From NCBI RefSeq assembly GCF_900114565.1, contig NZ_FOTM01000022.1:1-64000 (forward strand): DNA of 64,000 nucleotides, in the 5' to 3' direction. This DNA comes from Leifsonia sp. CL147 (GTDB lineage Bacteria; Actinomycetota; Actinomycetes; Actinomycetales; Microbacteriaceae). The position numbers and the translations under genes were made by a program. The notes under the pieces are model-generated. The model was not told the DNA's origin. It saw only the letters and a program-made list of their open reading frames with translations, and did no database searches. Positions 34,671 through 45,301 of this stretch are shown piece after piece; the first letter of the stretch is position 1, and the number at the start of each line of letters is the position of its first letter.

Positions 34671-34700
34671 CGCCGACCTGATCGCCGGGAATCACTCCCA

Positions 34701-35120
34701 CATTCGTCACGAGTGTCGCCTTCCACTCGCGTTGGGGGAACATTCGTGACGAATGTCGCCCTCCACTCGTGTTGGGGGAACATTCGTGACGAATGTCGCC
34801 TTCCGCTCGTGTTGGGGCATCATTCGTGACGAATGTCGCCTTCCGCTCGCGTTGGGGGAACATTCGTGACGAATGTCGCCCTCCACTCGCGTTGGGGGAA
34901 CATTCGTAACGAATGTCGCCTTTCACCCGCGTTGGGGCAACATTCGTGACGAATGTCGCCTTCCGCTCGCGTTGGGGCAACATTCGTGACGAATGTCGCG
35001 CTCCGCTCGCGTTGGGGCAACATTCGTGACGAATGTCGCGCTCCGCTCGCGTTGGGGCAACATTCGTCACGAATGTCGCCTCCAGCAGCGCTGAGGGCAA
35101 CATTCGTGACGAAACTGCGC
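34701..35120. repeat. Array of 40-bp tandem repeats, each with a 15-bp palindrome
   Basis: Ten consecutive 40-bp units and a half unit begin exactly every 40 bases from 34701. Each unit opens with CATTCGT-N-ACGAATG, a perfect 7+1+7 palindrome in most copies, followed by a conserved 25-bp tail near TCGCCTTCCGCTCGCGTTGG. Units differ at a few tail positions; unit 1 has GAGTG, unit 6 has a central A, and units 1 and 10 a central C. The array fills the gap between the converging NlpC/P60 and ppa genes. Tails are conserved rather than unique, so it is not a CRISPR array. Long frames through it exist only because 3 units equal 120 bp. Confidence 0.97.
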
Positions 35121-35134
35121 GCACGCAGCCCGCG

Positions 35135-35626
35135 TCAGTGACCCTCGTCGGCCAGCTTCGCGATGGCCTTCTGGATGAGACCCTCGGCCTCGGCGGCGTC
35201 GCCCCAGCCCTCGATGTTGACGAACTTGCCCGGCTCGAGGTCCTTGTAGCGGGCGAAGAAGTGCTCGATCTCCTTGCGGGTTTGCTCCGGGATGTCGTCG
35301 ACGTCCTGGATGTGCTGCCAGCGCGGGTCCTTGTACTGGACCGCGATGATCTTGGCGTCGCCACCGGCCTCGTCGTTCATGTTGAGCACCCCGACCGGGC
35401 GGACCTTGACGCCGACGCCCGGGAACACCGGATACTCGAGCAGGACGAGCACGTCCAGCGGGTCGCCGTCGTCGCCGAGCGTGTTCTCGAAGAAGCCGTA
35501 GTCGGTCGGGTACACGAAGCTCGTGAACAGGACGCGGTCGAGGTACACGCGACCAGTCTCGTGGTCCACCTCGTACTTGTTGCGGCTCCCCTTGGGGATC
35601 TCGATGACGACGTCGTATTCGGCCAT
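35135..35626 (-). CDS. ppa: Inorganic pyrophosphatase (family I)
   Basis: Hydrolyses pyrophosphate to phosphate in the cytosol and pulls biosynthetic reactions forward; 163 residues, standard length. Signature metal-binding stretch [12 protein letters not shown], with further active-site parts [24 protein letters not shown] and [11 protein letters not shown]. The start at 35626 ([10 protein letters not shown]) follows AAAGGAGcaccggc; the longer open frame upstream overlaps tilS and lacks a ribosome site. It is divergent from tilS and converges on the repeat array. Confidence 0.96.
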   Translation of the reverse strand: MAEYDVVIEIPKGSRNKYEVDHETGRVYLDRVLFTSFVYPTDYGFFENTLGDDGDPLDVLVLLEYPVFPGVGVKVRPVGVLNMNDEAGGDAKIIAVQYKDPRWQHIQDVDDIPEQTRKEIEHFFARYKDLEPGKFVNIEGWGDAAEAEGLIQKAIAKLADEGH

Positions 35627-35658
35627 GCCGGTGCTCCTTTGTGGTCGGGATTCCGCAC

Positions 35659-35670
35659 TAACGTTACTAG
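35659..35670 (+). promoter_or_regulatory. Leaderless promoter of tilS
   Basis: TAACGT at 35659-35664 is followed by six bases and then the GTG start codon. This spacing places transcription start on the first base of the codon, giving an mRNA without leader. Confidence 0.55.
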
Positions 35671-36753
35671 GTGCCCCCTCACGGTTCCCCGCCCGAGCAG
35701 CGCCGTCCACGGCTCACCCCGCCCATTGCGGATGCGCGTCGCGCGGTCCGCACGTCGCTCGCGACTGCTGCCGCGCTCCCGCCCGTGGACCCGCACGATC
35801 ACCACGATCCCGCGCGTCCCGCGCATCCAACACAGCTCGCACCGGGCGCCCTGGTCCTCGTCGGCCTGAGCGGGGGAGCGGACTCCCTCGCCCTGGCCGC
35901 CGCCACGGCGTTCGAGGCGCCGAGGAGCGGCTACCGCGCCGGCGCCGTGATCGTCGACCACGCCCTCCAATCGGGGTCCGACGCGGTCGCGAAGCGTGCC
36001 GCGGAACAGGCCGCCGGCCTCGGGCTCGACCCGGTCCTCGTGGAGCGCGTCCAGGTCGACGTGCACGGCGGTCCGGAGGCCGCCGCCCGCGCCGCCCGGC
36101 ACGCCGCCTTCGACCGCGCGCTCGCCCAGACCGGCGCCGAGCGCATCCTCCTCGCCCACACCTTGGACGACCAGGCCGAGACGGTGCTGCTCGGCCTCGC
36201 CCGCGGCTCCGGCCCGTCCAGCCTGCAGGGGATGCTGCCGGACACCGGGCGCCTGCTCCGCCCCTTCCTCGGCCTCCGCAGGGAGCAGACGCGCGCGTTC
36301 TGCACCGACAGCCGCCTCGACCCGTGGGAGGACCCGCACAACGACGACCTCTCGTACACGCGCGTGCGCGCGCGATCCGTGGTCCTCCCGATCCTGGAGC
36401 GCGAGCTCGGTCCCGGCGTCGCCGAGGCGCTCGCACGCACGGCAGGGCAGCTGCGCGAGGACGCCGAAGCGCTCGACGGGCTCGCCCTCGAATGGGCGCA
36501 GGAACTGGTCAGCCAGACGGAGGACGGAGCGGTCGCACTGGACGTCCGCGGACTCGCAGCAGACCCCGCGGCCCTCCGCCAGCGCATCATCCGTCTCGTC
36601 GTCTCCGCCGAGTTCGGCGTCTCCCTGACGCGCACCCACACGCTGGCCGTCGCGGCACTGATCACCGACTGGCACGGCCAGGGACCCGTCGATCTGCCAG
36701 GCGTTAGAGTTGTCAGGCAGAACGGGCTGCTCACGTTCCACCCCACCACGTAA
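35671..36753 (+). CDS. tilS: tRNA(Ile)-lysidine synthetase
   Basis: Adds lysine to the wobble C of tRNA-Ile(CAU) so that it reads AUA. A 360-residue protein with the PP-loop [19 protein letters not shown], and [21 protein letters not shown], all N-terminal TilS hallmarks, then [17 protein letters not shown] variable C-terminal domain follows. The GTG at 35671 is preferred because a -10 hexamer sits seven bases before it (leaderless); the head before [12 protein letters not shown] is long and a later start cannot be excluded. It is followed by hpt at 16 bp, the conserved actinobacterial order. Confidence 0.94.
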   Translation: MPPHGSPPEQRRPRLTPPIADARRAVRTSLATAAALPPVDPHDHHDPARPAHPTQLAPGALVLVGLSGGADSLALAAATAFEAPRSGYRAGAVIVDHALQSGSDAVAKRAAEQAAGLGLDPVLVERVQVDVHGGPEAAARAARHAAFDRALAQTGAERILLAHTLDDQAETVLLGLARGSGPSSLQGMLPDTGRLLRPFLGLRREQTRAFCTDSRLDPWEDPHNDDLSYTRVRARSVVLPILERELGPGVAEALARTAGQLREDAEALDGLALEWAQELVSQTEDGAVALDVRGLAADPAALRQRIIRLVVSAEFGVSLTRTHTLAVAALITDWHGQGPVDLPGVRVVRQNGLLTFHPTT

Positions 36754-36769
36754 GGACAGCGCCTCCCCC

Positions 36770-37321
36770 ATGGACCTCACGGACGCCCACGACGACCTGA
36801 CCGAGATTCTGATCACCGAGGAGCAGATCCGCTCCCGTATCGCCGAGCTGGCCCGAGACGTGGAGCGCGATTACGCGGGCACGGACGTGCTCCTGATCGG
36901 CGTGCTCAAGGGCGCCGTGATGGTGATGGCGGACCTGTCGCGCGAGCTGCGCATCCCCGTCACGATGGACTGGATGGCCGTCAGCTCCTACGGCAGCGGG
37001 ACGCAGTCCAGCGGGGTCGTCCGCATCCTGAAGGACCTCGACACCGACCTCAGCGGCAGGACCGTGCTCATCGTCGAGGACATCATCGACTCGGGCCTCA
37101 CGCTCTCGTGGCTGCTCTCGAATCTGCGCAGCCGGGGGCCCGCGTCGATCGAGATCTTCACGCTGCTGCGCAAGCCGGAGGCGGCACGCGTCGAGATCGA
37201 CGTGAAGTACATCGGATTCGACATCCCGAATCAGTTCGTCGTCGGCTACGGCCTCGACTACGACGAGCGCTACCGGACCCTCCGCGGAGTGGGCATCCTG
37301 GCCCCCGCGGTCTACAGCTGA
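36770..37321 (+). CDS. hpt: Hypoxanthine phosphoribosyltransferase
   Basis: Purine salvage enzyme converting hypoxanthine or guanine with PRPP to IMP or GMP; 183 residues. The PRPP-binding loop is [18 protein letters not shown], with [16 protein letters not shown] near the N-terminus and [19 protein letters not shown] near the C-terminus as in Hpt proteins. The ATG at 36770 follows TAAGGACAG; the longer frame lies inside tilS. The tilS-hpt-ftsH order is widely conserved. Confidence 0.96.
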   Translation: MDLTDAHDDLTEILITEEQIRSRIAELARDVERDYAGTDVLLIGVLKGAVMVMADLSRELRIPVTMDWMAVSSYGSGTQSSGVVRILKDLDTDLSGRTVLIVEDIIDSGLTLSWLLSNLRSRGPASIEIFTLLRKPEAARVEIDVKYIGFDIPNQFVVGYGLDYDERYRTLRGVGILAPAVYS

Positions 37322-37400
37322 GGCCCACTGGGCGCGCGCAGACCGCCCAGAGCGAACACGCAGCCGACCCCCAGCGCCCAGGCGGTACTGTGGTCGCACC

Positions 37401-39404
<2,004 letters not shown>

Positions 39405-39417
39405 AGCCGCCGCGGAC

Positions 39418-39996
39418 ATGACCGGTTTCGATCGTCCGCGCATCGAAGCGGCCATCGCCGAGATCCTCGCCGCCATCGGCGAGGATCCGTCGCGTCCGGG
39501 ACTTCGGAGCACGCCCGCACGCGTGGCGGACGCCTACGCCGAGTTCTTCGCCGGCGTGGGCCACGACGCCGTGGACGACCTGGGCGACCCGGTTCCGCTG
39601 GAGGACGGGCGGACCGCCGAGACGGTGCTGCTGCGCGACATCCGGTTCCGGTCGGTCTGCGAGCACCACCTCCTGCCGTTCCTGGGCGTCGCGCATGTCG
39701 CCTATCTCCCGGGCGACCGGGTCATCGGGCTCGGCCGCATCCCTCAGGTGATCGAGACGCTCGCGGCGCGCCCGCAGGTGCAGGAGCGCCTGACCGAGCA
39801 GATCGCGGACGCGATCGAGCGCGGCGCCGACGCACGCGGAGTCCTCGTGGTGCTCGACGCGGCGCACACCTGCGTGACCACGCGCGGCGCCCGCCAGACG
39901 GGCAGCACCACCGTGACGGTCACCGCGCGGGGCGCTTACACGGAGCCCGCCGCGCGAGCCGAACTGATGGCTCTGATCGGACGTGGCGCCGAGTGA
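39418..39996 (+). CDS. folE: GTP cyclohydrolase I
   Basis: First step of tetrahydrofolate synthesis: GTP to 7,8-dihydroneopterin triphosphate. 192 residues. Zinc ligands Cys81 and His84 in SVCEHHLLPF and Cys152 in HTCVTTRGAR are present; RPQVQERLTEQIADAI is a family signature. The ATG at 39418 is 13 bases after ftsH; the longer open frame is inside ftsH. Its stop overlaps the folP start (GTGA), so folE-folP-folB-folK is one operon. Confidence 0.95.
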   Translation: MTGFDRPRIEAAIAEILAAIGEDPSRPGLRSTPARVADAYAEFFAGVGHDAVDDLGDPVPLEDGRTAETVLLRDIRFRSVCEHHLLPFLGVAHVAYLPGDRVIGLGRIPQVIETLAARPQVQERLTEQIADAIERGADARGVLVVLDAAHTCVTTRGARQTGSTTVTVTARGAYTEPAARAELMALIGRGAE

Positions 39997-40796
39997 CCCT
40001 CATCATGGGCGTCCTCAATGTGACGCCGGACTCGTTCAGCGATGGCGGACTCTGGCTGGAGCCGGATGCCGCGGTCGAGCACGGCCTGGAGCTGGTGGCG
40101 CAGGGCGCCGACCTGGTCGACGTGGGCGGCGAGTCCACTCGGCCCGGTGCGCTGCGGGTCGACCCCGAGGAGGAGCGGAAGCGCGTCATCCCGGTGATCC
40201 GCGAGCTGGTCGCGCACGGTGTCACGGTCAGCGCCGACACGCTCAACGCGTCCACGGCGCGCGCAGCGGTGGAGGCGGGCGCCTCGGTCATCAACGATGT
40301 CTCCGGCGGCCTGGCGGATGAGCGGATGCCGGAGGTCGTGCTCGAGACCGAAGCGCAGTACGTCGTGATGCACTGGCGCGGGCGCCTCGACGCCGCCGAC
40401 TCCCGCGCCGTGTACCGGCACACCGTCCCCGAGGTGCGAGCCGAGCTGTCGGCGCGGGTCACCGAGCTGCTGCGGCTGGGCGTCGACCCGGCCAAGCTGA
40501 TCCTGGATCCCGGGCTCGGCTTCTCCAAGAACGGTCGCCACAACTGGCAGGTGCTCGCCGGACTGCACGAGATCGAGACCCTCGGTTACCCCGTGCTGAT
40601 CGGGGCGTCGCGCAAGCGGTTCCTCGGCGCCCTGCTGCCGGAGGGCGCGCCCGCCGAGGACCGCGACGCGCCGACGGCGGTGATCTCGGCCCTCGCCGCC
40701 CAGGCGGGGGCGTGGGCGGTCCGCGTCCACGACGTGCCGTCGACCCGGATGGCCCTCGACGTCGTGCGGGCATGGGAAGCTGGACGCGATGAGTAG
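39993..40796 (+). CDS. folP: Dihydropteroate synthase
   Basis: Condenses p-aminobenzoate with hydroxymethyl-dihydropterin pyrophosphate, the target of sulfonamides. 267 residues with the signatures MGVLNVTPDSFSDGG, LVDVGGESTRPGA, INDVSGG and LDPGLGFSKN. It starts at a GTG overlapping the folE stop by four bases and overlaps folB by eight bases. Confidence 0.96.
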   Translation: MTLIMGVLNVTPDSFSDGGLWLEPDAAVEHGLELVAQGADLVDVGGESTRPGALRVDPEEERKRVIPVIRELVAHGVTVSADTLNASTARAAVEAGASVINDVSGGLADERMPEVVLETEAQYVVMHWRGRLDAADSRAVYRHTVPEVRAELSARVTELLRLGVDPAKLILDPGLGFSKNGRHNWQVLAGLHEIETLGYPVLIGASRKRFLGALLPEGAPAEDRDAPTAVISALAAQAGAWAVRVHDVPSTRMALDVVRAWEAGRDE

Positions 40797-41172
40797 CATC
40801 CACTCGCGACCGACCGACTCGATCGTGCTGACCGGCCTCCGCGTGCGGGCGAACCACGGCGTCTTCGACTTCGAGCGGGCCGACGGCCAGGACTTCGTCG
40901 TCGATGTGACGGCCTGGCTCGACCTGTCCGTCGCCGCCGCCGGCGACGACCTCGGCTCCACCGTCCACTACGGCGAGCTGGCCGAGGAGGTGGTGGCCGC
41001 CGTCGAGCGCGACCCGGTCGACCTCATCGAGACGGTCGCGGAGCGCGTGGCGGCGACCGTGCTGGCGCATGACCCGGTGGATGCGGTCGAGGTCACCGTC
41101 CACAAGCCGCAAGCGCCGATCACCGTGCCGTTCGGGGATGTCGCGGTGCGCATCGTGAGGAGCCGGGCGTGA
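40789..41172 (+). CDS. folB: Dihydroneopterin aldolase
   Basis: Converts dihydroneopterin to 6-hydroxymethyl-dihydropterin and glycolaldehyde. 127 residues with LTGLRVRANHGVFDFER, the dimer-interface/active-site part TVHYGELAEEVVAAVE and VTVHKPQAPITVPFGDVAV. It overlaps folP upstream and folK downstream. Confidence 0.95.
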   Translation: MSSIHSRPTDSIVLTGLRVRANHGVFDFERADGQDFVVDVTAWLDLSVAAAGDDLGSTVHYGELAEEVVAAVERDPVDLIETVAERVAATVLAHDPVDAVEVTVHKPQAPITVPFGDVAVRIVRSRA

Positions 41173-41711
41173 GCGCCGCGCCGCTGGGGAAGCCGGTCCG
41201 GATGCGGGTCGGGGTGCCCGCCGTGCTCGCGTTCGGGAGCAACCTCGGCGACCGCGCCGCCACCATCCATGCCGCCGTCGACGCACTGGGGGAGGATGCG
41301 GGCATCGACGTGCAGGCGGTCTCGCGACTATACGAGACGCCGGCGCTGAAGCCGGACGGCATCGACGACGCCGCGCCCGCCTACCTGAACGCTGTCGCGC
41401 TCGTCCGCACCCTGCTGGAGCCGCTCGACCTGCTGGCCGCGGTGAACGCCGTCGAGGATCGGCTCGGCCGCGTCCGCGCGGAGCGCTGGGGCGACCGGAC
41501 GATCGACATCGACATCGTGGACTACGACGGGCTCGTCTCCGACGACGATCCCCGCATCGTGCTGCCGCATCCGCGCGCCCGCGAGCGCGCGTTCGTCCTC
41601 GTCCCCTGGCTCGACGTGGATCCGCAGGCGCACCTCGCCGGGTCCGGTCCGGTCGCCGAGCTGGCGGCGCGCGCCGGCGATCCCGTGCGGCTGTGGGAGG
41701 AACGCTCGTGA
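41169..41711 (+). CDS. folK: 2-amino-4-hydroxy-6-hydroxymethyldihydropteridine pyrophosphokinase
   Basis: Transfers pyrophosphate from ATP to hydroxymethyl-dihydropterin, the substrate of FolP. 180 residues with LAFGSNLGDRAATI, SRLYETPAL, and the signature RWGDRTIDIDIVDYDG with PHPRARERAFVL. The GTG start overlaps folB by four bases, and its stop overlaps the DUF3180 start. Confidence 0.95.
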   Translation: MSAAPLGKPVRMRVGVPAVLAFGSNLGDRAATIHAAVDALGEDAGIDVQAVSRLYETPALKPDGIDDAAPAYLNAVALVRTLLEPLDLLAAVNAVEDRLGRVRAERWGDRTIDIDIVDYDGLVSDDDPRIVLPHPRARERAFVLVPWLDVDPQAHLAGSGPVAELAARAGDPVRLWEERS

Positions 41712-42187
41712 AGCGCACCCGGGCCAGCTCCCTGATCGGTCTCGGCGTCGCCGGGCTCGTCATCGGGTTCCTCGCGGAGCTGGCGGCCTCCTCGATGGGC
41801 GTGGCGGTGTTCATCCCGCCGCTCACGCTGCCGATCACGCTCGTCGCCGTCGCGATCATCGTGATCGCGTTCGCGATACCGATCCGCCGCGCCGTGCGGG
41901 GCCACACCATCCGCCGCATCGATCCGTTCCAGGCGACCCGGATCGTCGTCCTCGCCAAGGCCTGCGGACTGAGCGGCGGCCTGCTGACCGGGATGGGCGT
42001 CGGCGTCGTCTCGTATCTCCTGACGCGCGATGTGCTGCCCGCCGGCAACGCCATCCTCCTCGCCGCGCTGGCCACCGCCGGTGCGGTGATCCTGCTCATA
42101 GCGGGTCTGGTGGCCGAGCTGTTCTGCACCTTGCCTCCCGGCGATGACGACGACCGTACGGAGAACGTGCATGCCCGATCGGATTGA
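41708..42187 (+). CDS. DUF3180 membrane protein
   Basis: A 159-residue membrane protein with four hydrophobic helices in two pairs, interrupted by a basic loop (IRRAVRGHTIRRIDPFQATR). The wording (DPFQATRIVVLAKACGLSGG) is characteristic of DUF3180, an actinobacterial family found directly after folK, as in mycobacteria. Function unknown. The GTG at 41708 overlaps the folK stop, which favours it over the upstream GTG at 41693. Confidence 0.88.
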   Translation: MKRTRASSLIGLGVAGLVIGFLAELAASSMGVAVFIPPLTLPITLVAVAIIVIAFAIPIRRAVRGHTIRRIDPFQATRIVVLAKACGLSGGLLTGMGVGVVSYLLTRDVLPAGNAILLAALATAGAVILLIAGLVAELFCTLPPGDDDDRTENVHARSD

Positions 42188-42656
42188 CCTGAATGTCGGC
42201 GAGTGGCGCCGGGTCTCGCCGAAATACGTGCTCGTCGTCATCGCCAGTACCGTGATCTCCGGGCTGGTGCTGTCGGCCGGCTCCCTGTTCCTGTGGCTGG
42301 CCGGCCGCTGGAGCCTCGGCTGGCTGCTGTTGGCCGTCGTGGTGGTGATCACCATCGTCGCGCTCATCATCGCCCCGCGCCGTGCGCGCTCGATCGGCTA
42401 CCGGCTGCGCGACGACGACCTGCTGTTCCGGCGCGGGATCATGTTCCAGCGCTTCGTGTCCGTCCCCTACGGCCGGATGCAGCTGATCGACATCAACCGC
42501 GGGCCGGTCAGCCGGATGCTCGGGCTGGCCGATCTCAAGTTCGTGACGGCAGCAGCATCCACCGGGGTGATGGTGCCGGGGCTGCCGGAGCCGGACGCCG
42601 CCGAGCTGCGCGACCGGCTCGTCGAGCTGGCGGAGAGCAGGCGGGCGGGGCTGTGA
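42171..42656 (+). CDS. Bacterial PH-domain membrane protein (YdbS-like)
   Basis: A 161-residue protein with two N-terminal helices (VLVVIASTVISGLVLSAG; LLLAVVVVITIVALIIAP) followed by one bPH2 domain (YRLRDDDLLFRRGIMFQRFV, VPYGRMQLIDINRGPVSRML). This is the YdbS layout. The ATG at 42171 has GGAG ten bases upstream and overlaps the DUF3180 gene by 17 bp. It is probably a partner of the larger bPH2 protein whose start overlaps its stop. In Bacillus the YdbS/YdbT pair is linked to resistance to certain peptides; the role here is unknown. Confidence 0.88.
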   Translation: MPDRIDLNVGEWRRVSPKYVLVVIASTVISGLVLSAGSLFLWLAGRWSLGWLLLAVVVVITIVALIIAPRRARSIGYRLRDDDLLFRRGIMFQRFVSVPYGRMQLIDINRGPVSRMLGLADLKFVTAAASTGVMVPGLPEPDAAELRDRLVELAESRRAGL

Positions 42657-44440
42657 GCGCGCCGGAGGGCCGGGCGCAGGCAGGCGCCGGTGCGCCGCTC
42701 TCGCCGGCCCAGCGCGCGGCCGAGCGGTACACGGACGGCGAGTGGCACCGGCTGCATCCGGCGACGCCGTTGCTGCGCGGCGGGATCGTCTTCATCGCCC
42801 TGACCGGATTCGTGCTCTCCAATCTGCGGGAGCGGCTGATCGGCTTCTTCGTCGGCGCTCCCGACTACGGCGGCGACCCCCTGGACGCGATCTACAACCA
42901 CGGCTGGGAGGGATGGGCGCTTCTCGGCGTCGCGGTGGTGCTGCTGCTCTGCTTCGGCGCGTTCTACCTCTCGTGGCGGATGCACACCTTCCGGATCACC
43001 GGCGACGCGGTGGAGGTGCGCAGCGGCATCCTGTTCCGGACCCAGCGCAAGGCGCGGCTCGACCGCATCCAGGGAATCAACGTCGTGCGACCGGTGCTCG
43101 CGCGGATCTTCGGGGCGGCGAAGCTCGACGTGTCCGTCGCCGGGCACGACGCGAACGTGCAGCTCGCGTACCTCGGCTCGTCGCTGGCGGACGGGCTCCG
43201 GGCGGACGTGCTGCGGCTCGCGTCGGGCGTGCAGGCGGCGGAGGCTGCGGAGGCCGAGGCGGCCGAGGCGGCCGAGGCCGCTGCCGCCGACGGGCACGCC
43301 GGCGGTCGTGACGTCGGCGCTGCCGGAGCATCGCGAACGGGCGCGGTGACGGACCTCGTCGGCCGCCGGGTGAACGAGTTCCTGGCCCCGGAGCTGGATC
43401 CGAACGCCGCTCCGCCTGCGTCGGTGGTCAAGATCCCGCCGCTGCGTCTGCTGGGGTCCCTCCTGCTGAGCGGCTTCACCGTGTTCGTGCTGGTCGTCGT
43501 CGCCTTCCTGGTCTGGGGCGCCGCGAGCGGCGCGCTCTGGCTGCTCATCGTGGTGCTCCCGGGCCTCCTCGGCACGGCGAGCTTCTACCTCAACCGCTTC
43601 ACCAAGTCCCTGCGCTACTCGATCGCGGGGACACCGGATGGCGTGCGCGTCGGATTCGGCCTGCTGAGCACCAGCAACGAGACGCTGCCGCCCGGGCGCA
43701 TCCATGCCGTCGAGGTGCTTCAGCCGCTGCTGTGGCGGCCGTTCGGATGGTGGCAGATCCGCATCGACACGGCCGGTCACTCCCGCGAGAAGGGCGCGGC
43801 GGGCCAGCCGAACACGACGATGCTGCCGGTCGGCGACGCGGCCGACGTCTCGCGCGTGCTCTCCCTGGTGCTTCCGGGCTTCGCGACGGACGAGCACCGC
43901 GAGCTGATCGAGACCGCGATGGTGTCCAGCGGGCGGGACGCGTTCACCGGCAGCCCGCGGCGGGCGGCCTGGATCCGGCCGCTGTCCTGGCAGCGCACGG
44001 GCTACCGCTTGGTGGGCGACGCGATCCTGCTGCGTCGCGGCGTCGTCTGGCGGAGCCTCGCGATCGTCCCGCTGGCGCGCCTGCAGAGCCTCGAGCTCTC
44101 TCAAGGCCCGGTGGATGCGCTGCTCGCGCTCGCGAAGGCGCGCTTCCACACGGTCTCCGGTCCCGTGCATCCCCGGCTGGCGGCGATCGACGCGGCGACC
44201 GGGATACGGTTGTTCGAGGCGGTATCGGTGCGCGCGGTGGCTGCGGCCGTCGCGGACGCGAGTCACCGGTGGGGCCGCGCCGCTGCGCCGACCGCCGCTG
44301 CGCCGAGTGCCGCTGCGCCGACCGCGGTCGCGCCGACCGCCGTCGCGCCGGCCGCCGCTGCGCCGAGTGCCGTCGCGCCGAGTGCCCCCGCCGCGTCTCG
44401 CCCGCCTCTGGCGGACGCCCGAACCGAGGAGGAATCCTGA
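42653..44440 (+). CDS. Bacterial PH-domain membrane protein (YdbT-like), long
   Basis: A 595-residue membrane protein with two helix pairs (about 40-105 and 265-315) and three bPH2-type domains (FRITGDAVEVRSGILFRTQR; RYSIAGTPDGVRVGFGLLST; YRLVGDAILLRRGVVWRSLA), the YdbT plan. An Ala/Glu-rich linker (about 197-222) and a C-terminal Ala/Pro/Thr-rich tail with pentapeptide-like repeats (about 545-582) are low-complexity additions. The GTG at 42653 overlaps the YdbS-like stop (GTGA), and its last base is the first base of the next ATG, so the three genes are tightly coupled. Confidence 0.88.
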   Translation: MSAPEGRAQAGAGAPLSPAQRAAERYTDGEWHRLHPATPLLRGGIVFIALTGFVLSNLRERLIGFFVGAPDYGGDPLDAIYNHGWEGWALLGVAVVLLLCFGAFYLSWRMHTFRITGDAVEVRSGILFRTQRKARLDRIQGINVVRPVLARIFGAAKLDVSVAGHDANVQLAYLGSSLADGLRADVLRLASGVQAAEAAEAEAAEAAEAAAADGHAGGRDVGAAGASRTGAVTDLVGRRVNEFLAPELDPNAAPPASVVKIPPLRLLGSLLLSGFTVFVLVVVAFLVWGAASGALWLLIVVLPGLLGTASFYLNRFTKSLRYSIAGTPDGVRVGFGLLSTSNETLPPGRIHAVEVLQPLLWRPFGWWQIRIDTAGHSREKGAAGQPNTTMLPVGDAADVSRVLSLVLPGFATDEHRELIETAMVSSGRDAFTGSPRRAAWIRPLSWQRTGYRLVGDAILLRRGVVWRSLAIVPLARLQSLELSQGPVDALLALAKARFHTVSGPVHPRLAAIDAATGIRLFEAVSVRAVAAAVADASHRWGRAAAPTAAAPSAAAPTAVAPTAVAPAAAAPSAVAPSAPAASRPPLADARTEEES

Positions 44441-45264
44441 TGCAGCCGTCCGCACGTCCGCCGTCGCAGCGCTCCGGCCGGCTGGGGCTCGGGATCGTCG
44501 GCGCCGGCCGGGTCGGTCCGATCCTCGGACTCGCGCTCGCCGGAGCCGGCCACGCGGTCGTCGGCGTCTCCGCCGTCTCCGAGACGAGCCGCGAACGGGC
44601 CGAGGGGATGCTGCCCGGAGTGCCGGTCCTCGACGTCCCGACGCTGGTGGAGCGCAGCGAGCTGGTCATCCTCGCGGTCCCGGACGCGGAGCTTCCCGGG
44701 CTGGTCGCGGGCCTTGCCGCCACCGGGACGTGGCAGCCTGGACAGATCGTCCTGCACACAGCGCCCGGCTACGGGATCGAGGTGCTCCGTCCCGCGGCTG
44801 CCGCCGGCGCCATCCCGGTTGCGGTGCATCCAGCGCTGGAGTTCACGGGAACGAGCCTCGACCTCGCCCGCCTCGCCGAGAGCTACTTCGCCGTGACGGC
44901 TCCGGCGGCCGTCCTCCCGATCGCGCAGGCACTGGTCGTGGAGATGGGCGGCGAGCCGGTCGTCGTGGACGAGGCCGACCGCCCGGCCTATGCGGAGGCC
45001 ATCGCGACGGCCACGGCGTTCTCGCGCTCGATCGTCGAGCAGTCGACGGGGTTGCTGAAGGGCATCGGAGTGGAGAACCCGGGATCCTTCCTCAGCTCGC
45101 TCATCCGCTCCACGGTGGACAACGCCCTCACCCGGGCGGGCGCCTCGGCACGGCTGGACCTGGAGGACGTGATCGAGGCGTTGCAGGATGAGGCGCCGGG
45201 CTCCGGACCCGACGGCGGCGATCCCGGCGACGACGGGCGCGGCTGGTTCCTGCGCGGCGAGTAG
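44440..45264 (+). CDS. Rossmann-fold protein with DUF2520 domain
   Basis: A 274-residue putative NAD(P)-binding dehydrogenase. N-terminal Rossmann signature LGIVGAGRVGPILGLALAGA with VILAVPDAELPGLVAGL, then a C-terminal helical DUF2520 domain (HPALEFTGT, ATATAFSRSIVEQST, LIRSTVDNALTRAG). The same gene sits immediately before panC in mycobacteria and many other actinobacteria; ketopantoate reduction has been suggested from this link but not shown. It starts at an ATG that shares a base with the previous stop. Confidence 0.9.
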   Translation: MQPSARPPSQRSGRLGLGIVGAGRVGPILGLALAGAGHAVVGVSAVSETSRERAEGMLPGVPVLDVPTLVERSELVILAVPDAELPGLVAGLAATGTWQPGQIVLHTAPGYGIEVLRPAAAAGAIPVAVHPALEFTGTSLDLARLAESYFAVTAPAAVLPIAQALVVEMGGEPVVVDEADRPAYAEAIATATAFSRSIVEQSTGLLKGIGVENPGSFLSSLIRSTVDNALTRAGASARLDLEDVIEALQDEAPGSGPDGGDPGDDGRGWFLRGE

Positions 45265-45301
45265 CCTGGACGCGGCCGGTTCCAGGGCCGAAGGGATGCG
45301 C

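Noticed and set aside
34701-35120. CRISPR array
   Set aside because: Units repeat head to tail every 40 bp and the 25-bp parts between palindromes are conserved, not unique spacers; no cas genes are nearby.
34612-35364. Long open frames with repeated FVTNV/ECCPNA peptides through the 40-bp array on both strands
   Set aside because: They arise from the repeat itself (three units equal 120 bp) and lack a ribosome site and any family similarity.
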